Shown here: in pieces, positions 39,801 through 49,760 of the stretch
How the letters are laid out: the number at the start of each line of letters is the position of its first letter
Position numbering within the stretch: position 1 is the first letter of the stretch
DNA from: Acanthornis magna
Taxonomy: Eukaryota > Chordata > Aves > Passeriformes > Acanthizidae
DNA: 64,000 nt
NCBI GenBank assembly: GCA_036785705.1
Contig: JAWUZG010000016.1
Span: 496,001-560,000 of the forward strand
Reading direction: 5' to 3'
The notes under the pieces: generated by a model
Database searches by the model: none
The model's input: only the letters and a program-made list of their open reading frames with translations
Told to the model about the DNA's origin: nothing
Position numbers and translations under genes: made by a program

Positions 39801-42635
39801 TATATCCAGTATATTTATCTTACTGATGCTTAATTTTATTCTCCATGTTATTTATGATGGGTGTAAAGAAACCACATTTCTGGTTTGCAAAATGTAAAAC
39901 TAATGCTGTCTACAGCTTGTTACTGAAGCCTCAACCACCATAATTACTATCGCAAATGAAACTCAGTGTTCTTATTTTTCTACTTTTCCCCCTTAGATTT
40001 CATGGTCCAAATGCTTACCAACTGCAAGGCAAGCTTAAAAATTAACAACTGGACCACATATTCCTAAAAGTTTTGTTAGTTTTAACTGTGCTTTTGAATT
40101 CTAACTCTCCAGTTTGCCATGACTGCAGAAATTAGTTTCCCACTGGTATTGTAATTTTCAAGGATACGGTTTCTAGGAACAGCATGGTGCCTTCTGAAAG
40201 GCTGGTTTCAAGAGCAAAACACTGTAATATCAAAAGATGCAGAACAGCAAAGGTGCAAGCTCAAATCTGGCCTAAAAGATTTCAAAGCCACACTCTAATG
40301 TATGTTCAAGGATATATGAGAAAGGAATTATTCATTAACTTCTTCAGCTTGCAACCACTTCAGGCTATTTTGTTCTTCCAGTATCTGCTGTTTCAAAGGC
40401 AGGTAGAGCTGATGGGGGAGAAAAGATCTTCACATGCCCAGCACAAACACATTCATCAGAAACAGACTAGCTCCCGAGATGAAAATATGGTACTTAGCTG
40501 GCTGCAAAGAAAGGAATACCTTGTGCACTGACAGGCTGCACATGGTTTTTCAGCCTGTGGGTGCTATTTAATAGTAGATGCTTTGTTGCTATAGCAACTG
40601 TCATAGCCTATGGTATTTATGCTTAGAAACAGAACACATATTTTAAGCAGCACCAGATAACATGGCACTCAAGTGTCCAAAATGCATGTTTAAAAAATCC
40701 CTATTAAGAAGTAGGTGTGCTACTCTAGCTATTAAAAATCCTTTCTAAAGCAACACTTTTGCAAGAACAAAACAATCTTGTCCCTCACAAACGTAAACCA
40801 GAACTATCATGATGAGCTACCTTAAAATAAAACCCAAAACAACATTCAACACTTTAAATTCCGTCTTTGCTGACTGCTGGTGCATCATCTGGAGACTTTT
40901 GCTGTTCAGTCCAGTGCATGGTGCTTTGTCACTAGAGGTTCCTATTGTTGTTAACTTGGTATCATCCCGGCTTTGTTCCTCCCTGCCGATGTCCACCACA
41001 ACACACTTCTCACCTGCCATGGAGAACACCTTTTCTGCATTGGCTGGCAACTGCAAATCTTGCTGAAAACACTTCTAAAAAGAAGTGCCACATCCTGCTG
41101 GTTGAAGAGCATAAACAAATACTGTAATGAGGCCACTCTTTCTTTCAGGGCCTTTTATTTAAGAGGAAACTGATGGTCACTGACTTCAACAGCTACCTGC
41201 CCCTGAAGGGTCTTTAATTCCAACAAAACCACTTTAGCCAGCAGGCTAAGAAAGTTACTGGACTACTGCAAGCCTAGCTGCTTCACTGTATCCTGTTTCC
41301 ACTCCATTTCCTGCAGTCAAAGCATACTAACACCTCTTCTTTAGCAATTTATTATTGGTCCCAAAAAGCTACTAGCTGGCTTGGGTAAACACAGCAGTAC
41401 TGCTTTTAGCTCACAGAGTATCTCAGTCTGTACAAGTTCTTACAAAGAACTCATTTCTTGGCTCATGTCACTCCCAATCCCCATGGCCTCCTAGTAGATC
41501 AGATACCCACAGCCATAAAACCTAAGGCCTGAGGCTGGTGGCCTGAGGCAGACAGATTTCTGCCTAAGAACGGAATGCTTGGCCATTGTTGTGCTGACAG
41601 CCACACCCTCCCTCCCATCACCTGCCTACTACCACTGTTCAGTTTTTCAAACCCCCAGCTGAGCCAACACTGCCCCATATTCAGACAAGTATTAGCTGGT
41701 GCGTGGATTAGTTGGGGTGATGAGTGCTCTGACTGTGCTATTCTCATTTTGTAAGCCACTGACATTTGATGCCAGCATCACTGTCATCCAACATCAAGCT
41801 GCAGTTAGCCCGCAAATGTTCACTTGCTCACTACAAACATTTTGGGTTGTTTTACAGGCACCAGTTGCCCACTGCTCTTTGTCTAACCCCTCCTAGAGGT
41901 AGGAGCAACATCCAGGCTCAGAGCAGTGACGGAGAAACTTACCCTCACTGCAGGCTGAGCACAACTTCCAGTCACCTTTGGTGATCCACACATTAGCACA
42001 CTGCAACAACACAAAACACTTTCTCTTACGTTCAGTGCACTGTGCCTGCAGACTGCACGCTATGAAGCTGTATCCTGTACCTGGCTTATGGAGCCCAGCT
42101 GAGCTGCTGCTACTACAGGCTTATTTCTTAAGGAACAGCCACATTTAATTACCCCTTAGCTTTTTTTCCATCTGCCTCTGGATTTTTTAGGCGAGCTCTG
42201 CTGCAGGAATGTGCTTGTCTGCAGAAGCACTCAGGACTGATTCATAATGCTGCCTATCTCAGAGGTAATCAGAATTTGCCAGGTTGGGTTTAAAGGAAAT
42301 GGTATACTCGGAGTGGGCCTCCTGCCCTACTCTAGAGCCAAATTAAAAAGACAAACATATCTTAAATGCTTTAATCAAACAGTAATTATGAGAGAAACAA
42401 TACAGACTCAGAACAAGTCCACGTTGTCTTTAGCAGGCAGAGGCAAGCAAGCTCTGTCCCCGTTCTGAACCAGTGGGATCACAGCCAAAAGCTCTTCCAA
42501 ACCACAGGCAGTTGTGCTGGTAAAGCACAGGGCTTGAGCTAACACACCTTGTCTCTCAAAAAGACTGGCTAGCCAGAGCACAGCACTGCACTGGCGACAG
42601 CTCACAGCTTCCAGTTCAGGGGCTGAGTCATGTCT
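33881..42635. other. Long intergenic stretch, no gene seen
   Basis: About 8.8 kb with no supported gene on either strand. The frames present are short and lack recognisable domains. It includes an 18-base A-run at 38,857-38,874. The sequence is AT-rich from about 37.2 to 40.2 kb. Confidence 0.5.
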
Positions 42636-42747
42636 GGTTTTATTGGTGGTTTTCTGTTTATTTAGTTTTTTGGGGGTTTGTTTGGGGGTTTTTGTGGGTT
42701 TTTTGTCTCTCTCTCTTTTTTTTTTTCTTTTTTTTTTTTCTTTTTAA
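42636..42747. repeat. GT-rich then pyrimidine-rich low-complexity tract
   Basis: G/T runs (TTTGGGGGTTTGTTTGGGGG style, 42,636-42,700) pass into an almost pure C/T tract of about 44 bases (42,704-42,747). It lies 120 bases left of a CpG-rich block. Confidence 0.85.
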
Positions 42748-42869
42748 AGGGTAGTTTCAGCCCTGCTCCTGGACACTGAGTTTCTGTTAATTTCTGCGGT
42801 TTTATAAACATTATCCAGCTCTAAACAGCCTTCCCGTCACAGCCAATGTGTGAAAGTCCGGCCAGCTCA

Positions 42870-43320
42870 GCAGGGGCTGAGCAGCTTTGAGAAAGGAGCA
42901 GCAAAGCTCCGAGGCATCAAGCACAGCCCAGCACAGGCTTGCTCCAGCAGGGAAGGAAGGGGGCTGGGCGGGAGGAGGGAGCAGTGGCCGCTTTCCAGCG
43001 CCCCTGGCACGCAGGTCACACCAGGCGGTACCAGCCACGGCCGGAGGAAGGCAGGCAGGGCTCCCGGCAGGGCTGTGGGTGGGCAGAGCCGGAGCTGGCT
43101 GCCCGCACGGCTCCGCAGCCGCGGATGCTCCGCGCGGGGAGGCGCACGGCTGCAGCACACGCAGCTCGCAGGGACTGAAGCCAAGCCCGTCCTCCCACCG
43201 AGCACAAGGAACAGCTGCCCAGCCAAGGGCAGGGGCTCAGGGCAGCAGCTCCTCTCGACCCGGCCCTCCTGCTCTGGGGTTGGGGCTGCGGCTCAAATAA
43301 TTCCCTCCGTGTGCTAAGGA
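42870..43320. promoter_or_regulatory. CpG-rich block, orphan candidate promoter
   Basis: A sharply bounded 450-base GC- and CpG-rich segment with CGCGCGGGGAGG and GCCGCGGATG cores, in otherwise AT-rich surroundings. CpG islands normally mark promoters, but I see no convincing exon or splice donor next to it on either strand. Overlapping open frames on both strands (up to 155 codons) come from GC-rich composition. It could serve an unannotated non-coding transcript or a distal regulatory element. Confidence 0.5.
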
Positions 43321-44419
43321 TGGATCTGCACCTCGGACCTGCTTGGAAAGGTCGAGGCAATGCCTGCTCCTGTTAAACCAACCCTGTGCCTCCTGTTTCA
43401 GACAAAGAGAGCATCCCATTCATATTTTATACAGGCTGCCGGTGCTTTTAAAATCCTTCAGAACTTCCACTCACTCTGGAGATGTTGCTGTGTGTCAGTG
43501 GTGACCTGGCTTCCCAGGAGAGACCTGCTGAGCTGATTTGCCCCATTTTCCCTGTCACCCATGTTACTCATTTCCTCAGCAGGCAGGCTGCTCTGCGGTG
43601 TCTTACTAGCTGCAATGCCTCCCAATTGTCTAGAAGCTTTGGGTACATACTCTGAACTACCTTTTGATTTAAAGCTCTCCTAACGATCCTGGCCAGTAAT
43701 TCCCTCATTTTTTTCTTTTTCTTTGTATGCAGTTATTTTCCTTATTTCCATTTCCCCTGCCAGGTTGTTTTGCAGACGTCTCTTTCCAGCTCTCTAGTAA
43801 ATACTTCAGGCTGTATTGTTTTGGAAAGGTCTGTCCATATTTTTCCATTTTGACTTTTCAAGTTTTGTTTCTCACGTGTGAGATATGAGAGTTGTTTTCT
43901 GCTGAGAATAATCAAATGATGAGACATCACTAGTTTCTCAGATTTTCAAAGATGGAGAATCTTTCACAATTTTTCTTTCACTGGTTTAGTAAACATAGAT
44001 GATGTAGTTAAGCCATAAGACATCTCCAGTTTCACTGGAGAGGTTATTGGGGGAGAAAAACCACAAACAAAACTGTTGAGATCTTCTCACTGTAGCTAAG
44101 AAGAAAAAAAAAAAAAAAAGGAAAGGGGACTTAAGTACCTTACACCATACAGATGATGCTATCACTAGAAAGAGCAATGCAAATGAACTCTTCGAGCTGT
44201 GATCCTTCAGGGAACAGCCCCCACCCTGCCTGGAAAGGGGCCTCCACAGAGGCTCAAAGGTTCTTGCAGGATTTGTTGTGGGAATACCTATTTGAATTCC
44301 TGCTGAGCTGGGGCTGCAGGGGGGTGTAGGAGGATGGTCAGGCCCTGCTGCCTCCAGCTGTGAGAGGTGGAGGCCTGCAGGAGCAGCCGAGGTGGCAGAG
44401 CCTAGATCTGCTCCTGGAA
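43321..44419. other. Intergenic, no gene seen
   Basis: No supported gene. A 16-base A-run lies at 44,104-44,119. The last 100-250 bases may include 5' UTR or N-terminal sequence of the SHCBP1 retrocopy that begins to be recognisable at about 44,420. Confidence 0.5.
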
Positions 44420-44597
44420 GATGCTGACTGTCTGGAGTGATAGCTCCTGGAGTGACTCTGGCAGTCGGGACAAACCAGGCACTGCTTTAGGAAAGACTGT
44501 GCCCAACAGGAATGTACTTTTTACAGATATTTTTCATGCGGATCATCTTTCGTTTCACAAGCAATTTAGAGATTACCAGGATTACATTTTGGCTGAT

Positions 44598-45514
44598 TTC
44601 ATTATGGGGATTACATTAGATTTACTTATAGAATATTAGAAATTAATTGTCTAGGGTTAAGTTTAATTGTAACTTGCTTACAGTTTACTGTAAGTGGGTC
44701 CTACTCAAAGCTTGGTGTCAGGGAACCTAAAATAAACTGTTTGTTAGCATGGGCAGCTGAGGAGGGGAGTAAACAGAGAAAGACTGGGTATCTTCAGATA
44801 AGGGTTGAGATCCTCAAGGGCCCCAGGATGGAAGATAAGAACAATAAACGGCCTGCCCACATGGACATGGAGAAAGAATCCCATGAAGTGTTAGAAGACT
44901 CCACACCATAAACCACTGTTGGGCACAGGAAGAGCTCGTGAAGATCAGGTGCACAGACTGTAAGGATATAAAGGCCCAAAGATTTCTTGTTTGGAATCCC
45001 TCTGATGCCTTAATAATTTCTAGTTTTTTATTCTTCATATATCTGTAACTTGGTGTAGTTCTGTGCTTCTTATAAAACATTAAAACCTCTGTTCCCATCC
45101 CTGTTAGCCAAAACAATTGTCTCTGAATAGAAATCCAAGGACACATTCATTGCCCTAGAGCCCGAAAATATGTAAACAACAGTGAGTTTGGGGGGAGCAG
45201 GCCTGGGCTGGTTAACATCATCAGCTAAGGGTATAATTGGAGAATTAAGGGCCAATATGCTAATACGACAAAACTTATTATAGGTGAAGAGCTTTTGACC
45301 CAGTGTCCATTTTGGGTGTAGCCCAAGGGGGCTCTGCTTGCCCAAATGTACTTTGAAGGCGTAAATCAATTTGTCCACTTTTTGTTCTCCTAACTTTTTC
45401 TAGTCCTCTGTTTCAGGTAGCCTGTTTTAGGCATCACCTCTCCAGAGGCATCAGCTCAATCTGAGATAAACCTACTCTGCATCAGAACCTAGGGTCCAAA
45501 CTCTTCCTTAACAC
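44598..45514. mobile_element. 0.9-kb insertion inside the SHCBP1 retrocopy, possibly an LTR
   Basis: The SHCBP1-like frame stops after GCTGAT (44,597) and resumes at TGCAAAGCTTCTGAGG (45,515), with nothing missing between the codons. The 917 bases between are therefore extra. They do not begin GT or end AG at the junctions, so this is not a retained intron. On the minus strand the right edge starts TGTTAAGGAAG, as an LTR would, and AATAAA- and TATA-like motifs lie inside. I could not identify the family or a clear target-site duplication. Confidence 0.55.
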
Positions 45515-46042
45515 TGCAAAGCTTCTGAGGTGACACAATTCACAGCTGAGTACCTGGACAAAGCCCTTGCACCATGTGGATGGCAGGAAATCTGGCATAC
45601 AAATGTGTTTGAGGTTCTTGTTGGGGTGGCTGCTATGGAGTACTCAGCTCTGAAAAGCAGTTGTGCAACTCAGAGTGTCTTTTCTGTGCAAATCATGGGA
45701 CAGCTGGAACCCTTGAAGCTTAAGGGACACCTGATACCACTATGGGAGCTGTGGGTTGTGTGTGATGAGTCAGGAGAGTTTGACCAGACAGCACAAATTG
45801 TAGAGCATGTCAGGCTCTTCTACCAGTGCATCTGGGACAGGGAGAAGGATGACTTGGATTACTTTGCATGATGTGTTGAGCCTTGACTGAGGTTGCATGT
45901 TTCACCATGATCCACTGGCAGCTGTAAATGCCTGTTGTGAAGTAGACACAGTCATCATCTGTCCTGGTCACTGTGTTCTAGAGGGCCAGTTCTGCAGTGC
46001 TGATTCAGTTGAACTCAAAAGCCTGGCAGAAGGTATTGTGTT

Positions 46043-46102
46043 AAAAAAAAAAAAAAAACAAAAAAAAAAAACAAAAGAAAAAAAAAACAAACAAAACCAA
46101 GA
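46043..46102 (+). repeat. A-rich expansion inside the SHCBP1 retrocopy
   Basis: Sixty bases of A-runs broken by single C or G occupy the position of the short Lys/Arg-rich segment that precedes the DTFVDCTG-like block in SHCBP1. It probably grew by replication slippage from an original lysine-codon run after the copy lost function. Insertion of a second poly(A) is less likely. Confidence 0.7.
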
Positions 46103-47265
46103 GAAAGGAGAAATCTTTCTTGACTGTACAGAATCCAACATAAGGATCTCCAGTTTGAAGTGAGTGCAACATGAAGTTGTGGAGGAGGTTTTAAATGTCC
46201 CTCATGGGAAAACCACTCTGGAGAAGTGTGTGTTACAATGTGAAACCAGAGGCATAACAGTGCAGACATCAGCCAAGCTATTAATGAAAAACTCAGATCT
46301 GTGTGATGCCAAGGCTGCTGGTGTGGAAATATATCCAGGTAGTGCATGCACTCTGTTGCAATGGCATGCAGTGCTGCAAGGAGGGAATTCTTATAAACAA
46401 CTTCTTAGATTAATATTACGACATTCCCAAGGTAACCATGGTCAATAATGTGATCCATAATGATGAAGGATATGGTGTGGTCCTGGTTAGACCAACAATG
46501 CTCTCTGATGTAAAGGATGTTTCAGCAGCCAGAACAAGAGGGAGCACACAGCCCACCCTGTCAGGGGATGACCAGCCTGTGCAGAGGCTTCAGGCGTGAA
46601 CAACTACCTGAATACACAGCTTCATGACCGAGCTGAGATTTCTGAGCAAACTGAAGGCAACTATGAAATTGCAAATGAACTTGGAACTACTTCTACAAAG
46701 AAGAGCCAGATGAAGGAAGTGACAAGAAATGACCGAGTGAACTGGGAATTACAGAAGCTGGTGACAACCCCCAGCAAGTGTTTGTCTCTGCTGAGGGCAA
46801 CTGGTTCAAATGGAATGGGAAAGGAAGTTTTGGTACTTTTCTGACTCTCCTGACTCCTACTGACATTGCAGTAACAGATTTGCACAAGATATTCTTTTCA
46901 CTGCTGCTTTCCAAGGACTTAACATGTTCCACCAGGCTTCCGTAATGTTACTAAAATGTGACAAATATGTATGAACATATTGCATGTATTGCATGTGGAA
47001 ACTTTGCTTCCTTGCTGCAAGTGTGGGTAATATGGTAGAGAACACCTAAATGCTTGTCACACAGTGACTTTTAAAGAAACGCCTGTGTCAAGTGAAAGCC
47101 TAATGCTAAGACTGGTTGCAGTTGAGTCTCAAGTTATTAATCAGATCCCATGCCATGTTTTGTGCTTTGATATTATGCCTTTGTTTCTCAAGTGAAATCT
47201 TTATTAAAAGACTGGAGTTTAAAAAAATGCATATATATTTAAAAGTAAAAACAACAACAAAAAAA

Positions 47266-47415
47266 TCAACAGCACCAAGATTGACAGAGTTCAAGAAGCA
47301 TTTGGATAATGCTTTCACGCACACAGTGTGATTCCTGGGGTTGTCCTCCGCAGGGCCAGGAGATGAGACCTCCATAATCCTTGAGGATCCCTTCCAACTC
47401 TGGACATTTAATGTT
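47266..47415 (+). mobile_element. CR1 LINE 3' tail fused to the SHCBP1 retrocopy
   Basis: 'GACAGAGTTCAAGAAGCATT', then 'GCAGGGCCAGGAGATGAGAC' and 'GATCCCTTCCAACTCTGGAC', align with the last ~150 bases of the CR1 copy at 33,320-33,880. The tail is decayed (GGACATTTAATGTTAAGG where that copy has GGATATTCTATGATTCTATG). The orientation matches the SHCBP1 copy, and the fragment begins directly after that copy's A-rich tail. Confidence 0.88.
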
Positions 47416-47689
47416 AAGGTGAATAGAGCACAAGAACATCTCTGTGGCATCATTCTTGCACAACTTTAACTTGTGGTTTTGACTACGATGCCGTAAGACT
47501 CGTGCAAGAAACTGTAAACAAGGAGAAATACTGCGCTTTGCAACCTGTCTTGTCCCAAAAGCACATCTTGCTTCGCTATGGAAATGTTATTTCCTCCTGC
47601 TTTACTGTATGACGGTACAGCTCTGCTGCTTCCCAGCCCTTCCTACAGAACCTCAGCCGCAAGCCTCGCCGATCCTCCAGCTCCTGCTG

Positions 47690-47976
47690 CCTATCCCACC
47701 CTTTCTCCATTTCCTTCCCCTCCCCGTCCCGCCGCGCCCCGGGGGCGGGAGGCAGCAGCTGCCGCCTCTGCGGCTCCCGGGCAGCCCGGGCCAGCCGCCC
47801 CTCCTTCCCCCGGGCTGCTCCGGAGCCGCCGGCACGTAGCTGCACGGCCCGGGGAGCGACCGAGAGACGCTGGGGCGGCCTAAGTGGTTGCAGATGTGCA
47901 GCTGCATCGGGCTGGGGTCACAGCGGCGAGCAAGGCTTGGAGAGGGGGTTTTGCTCAGCGGGGCGGCGGCAGTTTT
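47690..47976. promoter_or_regulatory. CpG-rich block upstream of CDCA4 (left part)
   Basis: About 290 bases dense in CpG (GCCGCGCCCCGGGGGCGGGA and similar). It ends at the CR1 insertion at 47,977. The main CDCA4 island resumes on the other side of that insertion, so the two were probably one CpG-rich region before it. No splice donor of good quality is visible in this part. Confidence 0.55.
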
Positions 47977-47983
47977 AGGACAG

Positions 47984-48576
47984 AATCAATTAGGTTGGAA
48001 AAGACTTTTGAGATCATCAAGTCCAAACTGTGACCAGTCAACTAGGCCATGGCACGTCCAGTCTTTTCTTCAGCACCTCCAGGGATGATGACTCCAAGCC
48101 CATTCCAGTGCCTAAGCACCTTTTCCGTGAAGAAATTCTTCCTAATGTCCACCCTAACCCCACCCCAGTGCAGCTTAAGACTATATTCTCTTGTCCTATC
48201 GCTTGTTACCTGGGAGCAGAACCTGACTCCCACCTGGCTACACGCTCCTGTCACAGAGTTGTAGAGTGGTAATGTCCCTCCTGAGCCTCTTCTCCAGGCT
48301 AAACACTGCCAGCTGCCTCAGCTGTTTCTCATAAAATCTGTGCTCCAGACCCCTCCCCACCTCCATTGCCCTTCTCTGGATACGCTCCAGCCTCTCAATG
48401 TCCTTCCTGAATTGAGGGCCCAGAACTGGACACAGAACTCAAGGTATGGCCCCACCAGTGCCCAGCACAGGGGGGCGATTCACTTCCCTGGTTCTGCTGG
48501 GCACACTATTGCTGATAGAGGCCAGGATGCCACTGGCCTTCTTGCCCACCTGGGCACTCACTGCTGACTCGTGTTC
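47984..48576 (-). mobile_element. CR1 LINE, 3' ~590 bp, with 7-bp target duplication
   Basis: The plus strand shows reverse-complement CR1 phrases: AATCAATTAGGTTGGAAAAG, TTCCGTGAAGAAATTCTTCC, CCTCTTCTCCAGGCTAAACA, TTGCCCTTCTCTGGATACGC and GAATTGAGGGCCCAGAACTG. The copy is 5'-truncated near 48,576. AGGACAG occurs directly on both sides (47,977-47,983 and 48,577-48,583), consistent with a target-site duplication, although the left CAG may overlap the CR1 tail. It splits the CpG-rich region upstream of CDCA4. Confidence 0.95.
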
Positions 48577-48583
48577 AGGACAG

Positions 48584-49760
48584 CGGCTCCCTGCGGGGTG
48601 TGAGACATCACCCCCGCCCCAAGCATGCGGGTTCCTGGCTCTGACTGCGAGACCCGCGGCTGGGCGGCCGGGCCTGAACAGGAAATGCCACAGGCCTTGC
48701 TAATAGTCCTGAGGCCTCCTGTCACCCCCGCGGGGCGCAGGGTCGGGACTCCCCAGCCCTGAGGGAAGCGGCGCCTGACGGTGGGGAGCGCCCGGGCCGG
48801 GGCGGCCAGCACTCCCTCTCGTCTCCCCTCCCCCGCCGCCCGCGGGCTGCAGCGCGGCCAGGTCTGAACCTGTTCCCGCCGGAGCCCATGGCCGGGAGCC
48901 CAGACGCGCCGCGGGGCCTTGGCTGCCGTTTGAAATCGGGGCGGCCCCGCCTCGCCCCCGCCCCCGCCTCCCTCAGCCTCTCACGGCCGAGGGGAAGGGC
49001 CCGGACGCCATGGCAACCCCACAGCCTCCGGGGGCGGAGCCCGGGGGCGGGACAGGCGGGGCTCATGGCCAATCGCAGCGGCGAGCGCCGCCTGCATGGC
49101 TTGGCGGCAGCCAATAGCAACTGCCTCCGCTCCCTGGTGGGCGTGGTCACTGCGGAAGGCCCGCCCCCGGCGGACGATGGTCCCTTTGTGGGGTTTGACA
49201 ATAAGATGGCGGGCGGGGGGAGGCGGGGCCGGTTGGCCCCGCCTGTCCCTCAGGCGCGGAGCGGGCGGTGAGGCGGGATCGGAGCGGGCGTTCCTGCGCG
49301 GGCGAGCGGCGGCGACAGCAGCGGCAAGGCGGTAAGTACAGTGGGCTGGGTCGGGTTGGGCTAGGTCGGACCCGCGGGAGGCCGGTGCCGGCGGTACCCG
49401 TGGAGGGGACAGAGTCGATTCAAAATGGCGGCGGGAGCGCGGGGCGATGAGTAACCGCCGGGAGCGCCGAGGGCGCCGGGGCGGGCGGGACGAGGGGCCC
49501 GTTCCGCACTCCTCCTCCGCTCGGTTCCTTCCCCAACCGCACTCCCTCATCGTCCGCGCCTCCCTCGGGCACCCCGCTGCCCTCCCACCGCCGGGGAGCT
49601 CCCCCTCCCTCCCCGCCCCGGTCCCGCCTCTACCCCCGGCTCTGCGGGCTCCCCCCGTTCAGCACTCCCGGTCCCCGCCGGCGTTTCCACGAGCTCCTGC
49701 CCAGCTGCCCAGCCTGCCCTTCCCCGGCTGTTGGACCCCCTTCGCAAGTCCCTCGAGTCC
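48584..49760 (+). promoter_or_regulatory. CDCA4: CDCA4 CpG-island promoter
   Basis: A strong CpG island with many GC boxes. Two CCAAT boxes lie at 49,069-49,073 and 49,111-49,115, 42 bases apart, a typical NF-Y arrangement for cell-cycle genes. A YY1-like AAGATGGCGG lies at 49,203-49,212 and a second (CAAAATGGCGGC) at 49,421-49,432, in intron 1. There is no TATA box near the probable start, so initiation is likely dispersed around 49,200-49,280. Large overlapping open frames on both strands (up to 189 codons) are GC-composition effects. The island could also drive a divergent antisense transcript. Confidence 0.8.
49200..49331 (+). other. CDCA4: CDCA4 non-coding exon 1 (5' end approximate)
   Basis: GGCAAGGCG is followed by GTAAGTACAG, a near-perfect 5' splice site with GT at 49,332-49,333, inside the CpG island. 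It pairs naturally with the acceptor at 55,188-55,189. The 5' end is a guess from the position of the CCAAT and YY1-like motifs. Confidence 0.7.

Larger units (their letters stand above)
44420..47265 (+). pseudogene. SHCBP1: SHCBP1 processed (retro)pseudogene
   Basis: Conceptual translation follows SHC SH2-domain-binding protein 1 from near the N-terminus to the C-terminus with no introns. Recognisable blocks in order are SGSRDKPG and FRDYQDYILAD (44,450-44,597), FTAEYLDKAL and WHTNVFEVLVG (45,530-45,630), ELWVVCDESGEFDQTAQIVE (45,750-45,810), FHHDPLAAVNA (45,900-45,930), GKTTLEKCVLQCET and EIYPGS (46,210-46,340), EGYGVVLVRPT (46,460-46,490), and SELGITEAGDN and FKWNGKGSFGTF (46,736-46,841). 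An ATTAAA-like signal near 47,200 and an A-rich tail (47,219-47,265) follow. Breaks include in-frame stops (for example 45,869-45,871 and 46,161-46,163), frameshifts near 46,350 and 46,700, a 0.9-kb insertion, and loss of about 150 codons at 45,897. It cannot make the protein. The 5' limit is uncertain. Confidence 0.92.

Noticed and set aside
42811..43360. Open frames of 114-155 codons on both strands in the orphan CpG block
   Set aside because: Same composition effect; no splice sites or recognisable protein.
44598..45514. Interpretation of the SHCBP1 interruption as a retained intron
   Set aside because: The junctions lack GT and AG, and no other intron is retained in the copy.
48722..49550. 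Overlapping open frames of up to 189 codons on both strands in the CDCA4 CpG island
   Set aside because: Stop codons are AT-rich, so GC-rich islands open frames by composition. The predicted proteins are low-complexity Arg/Pro/Gly with no domain.
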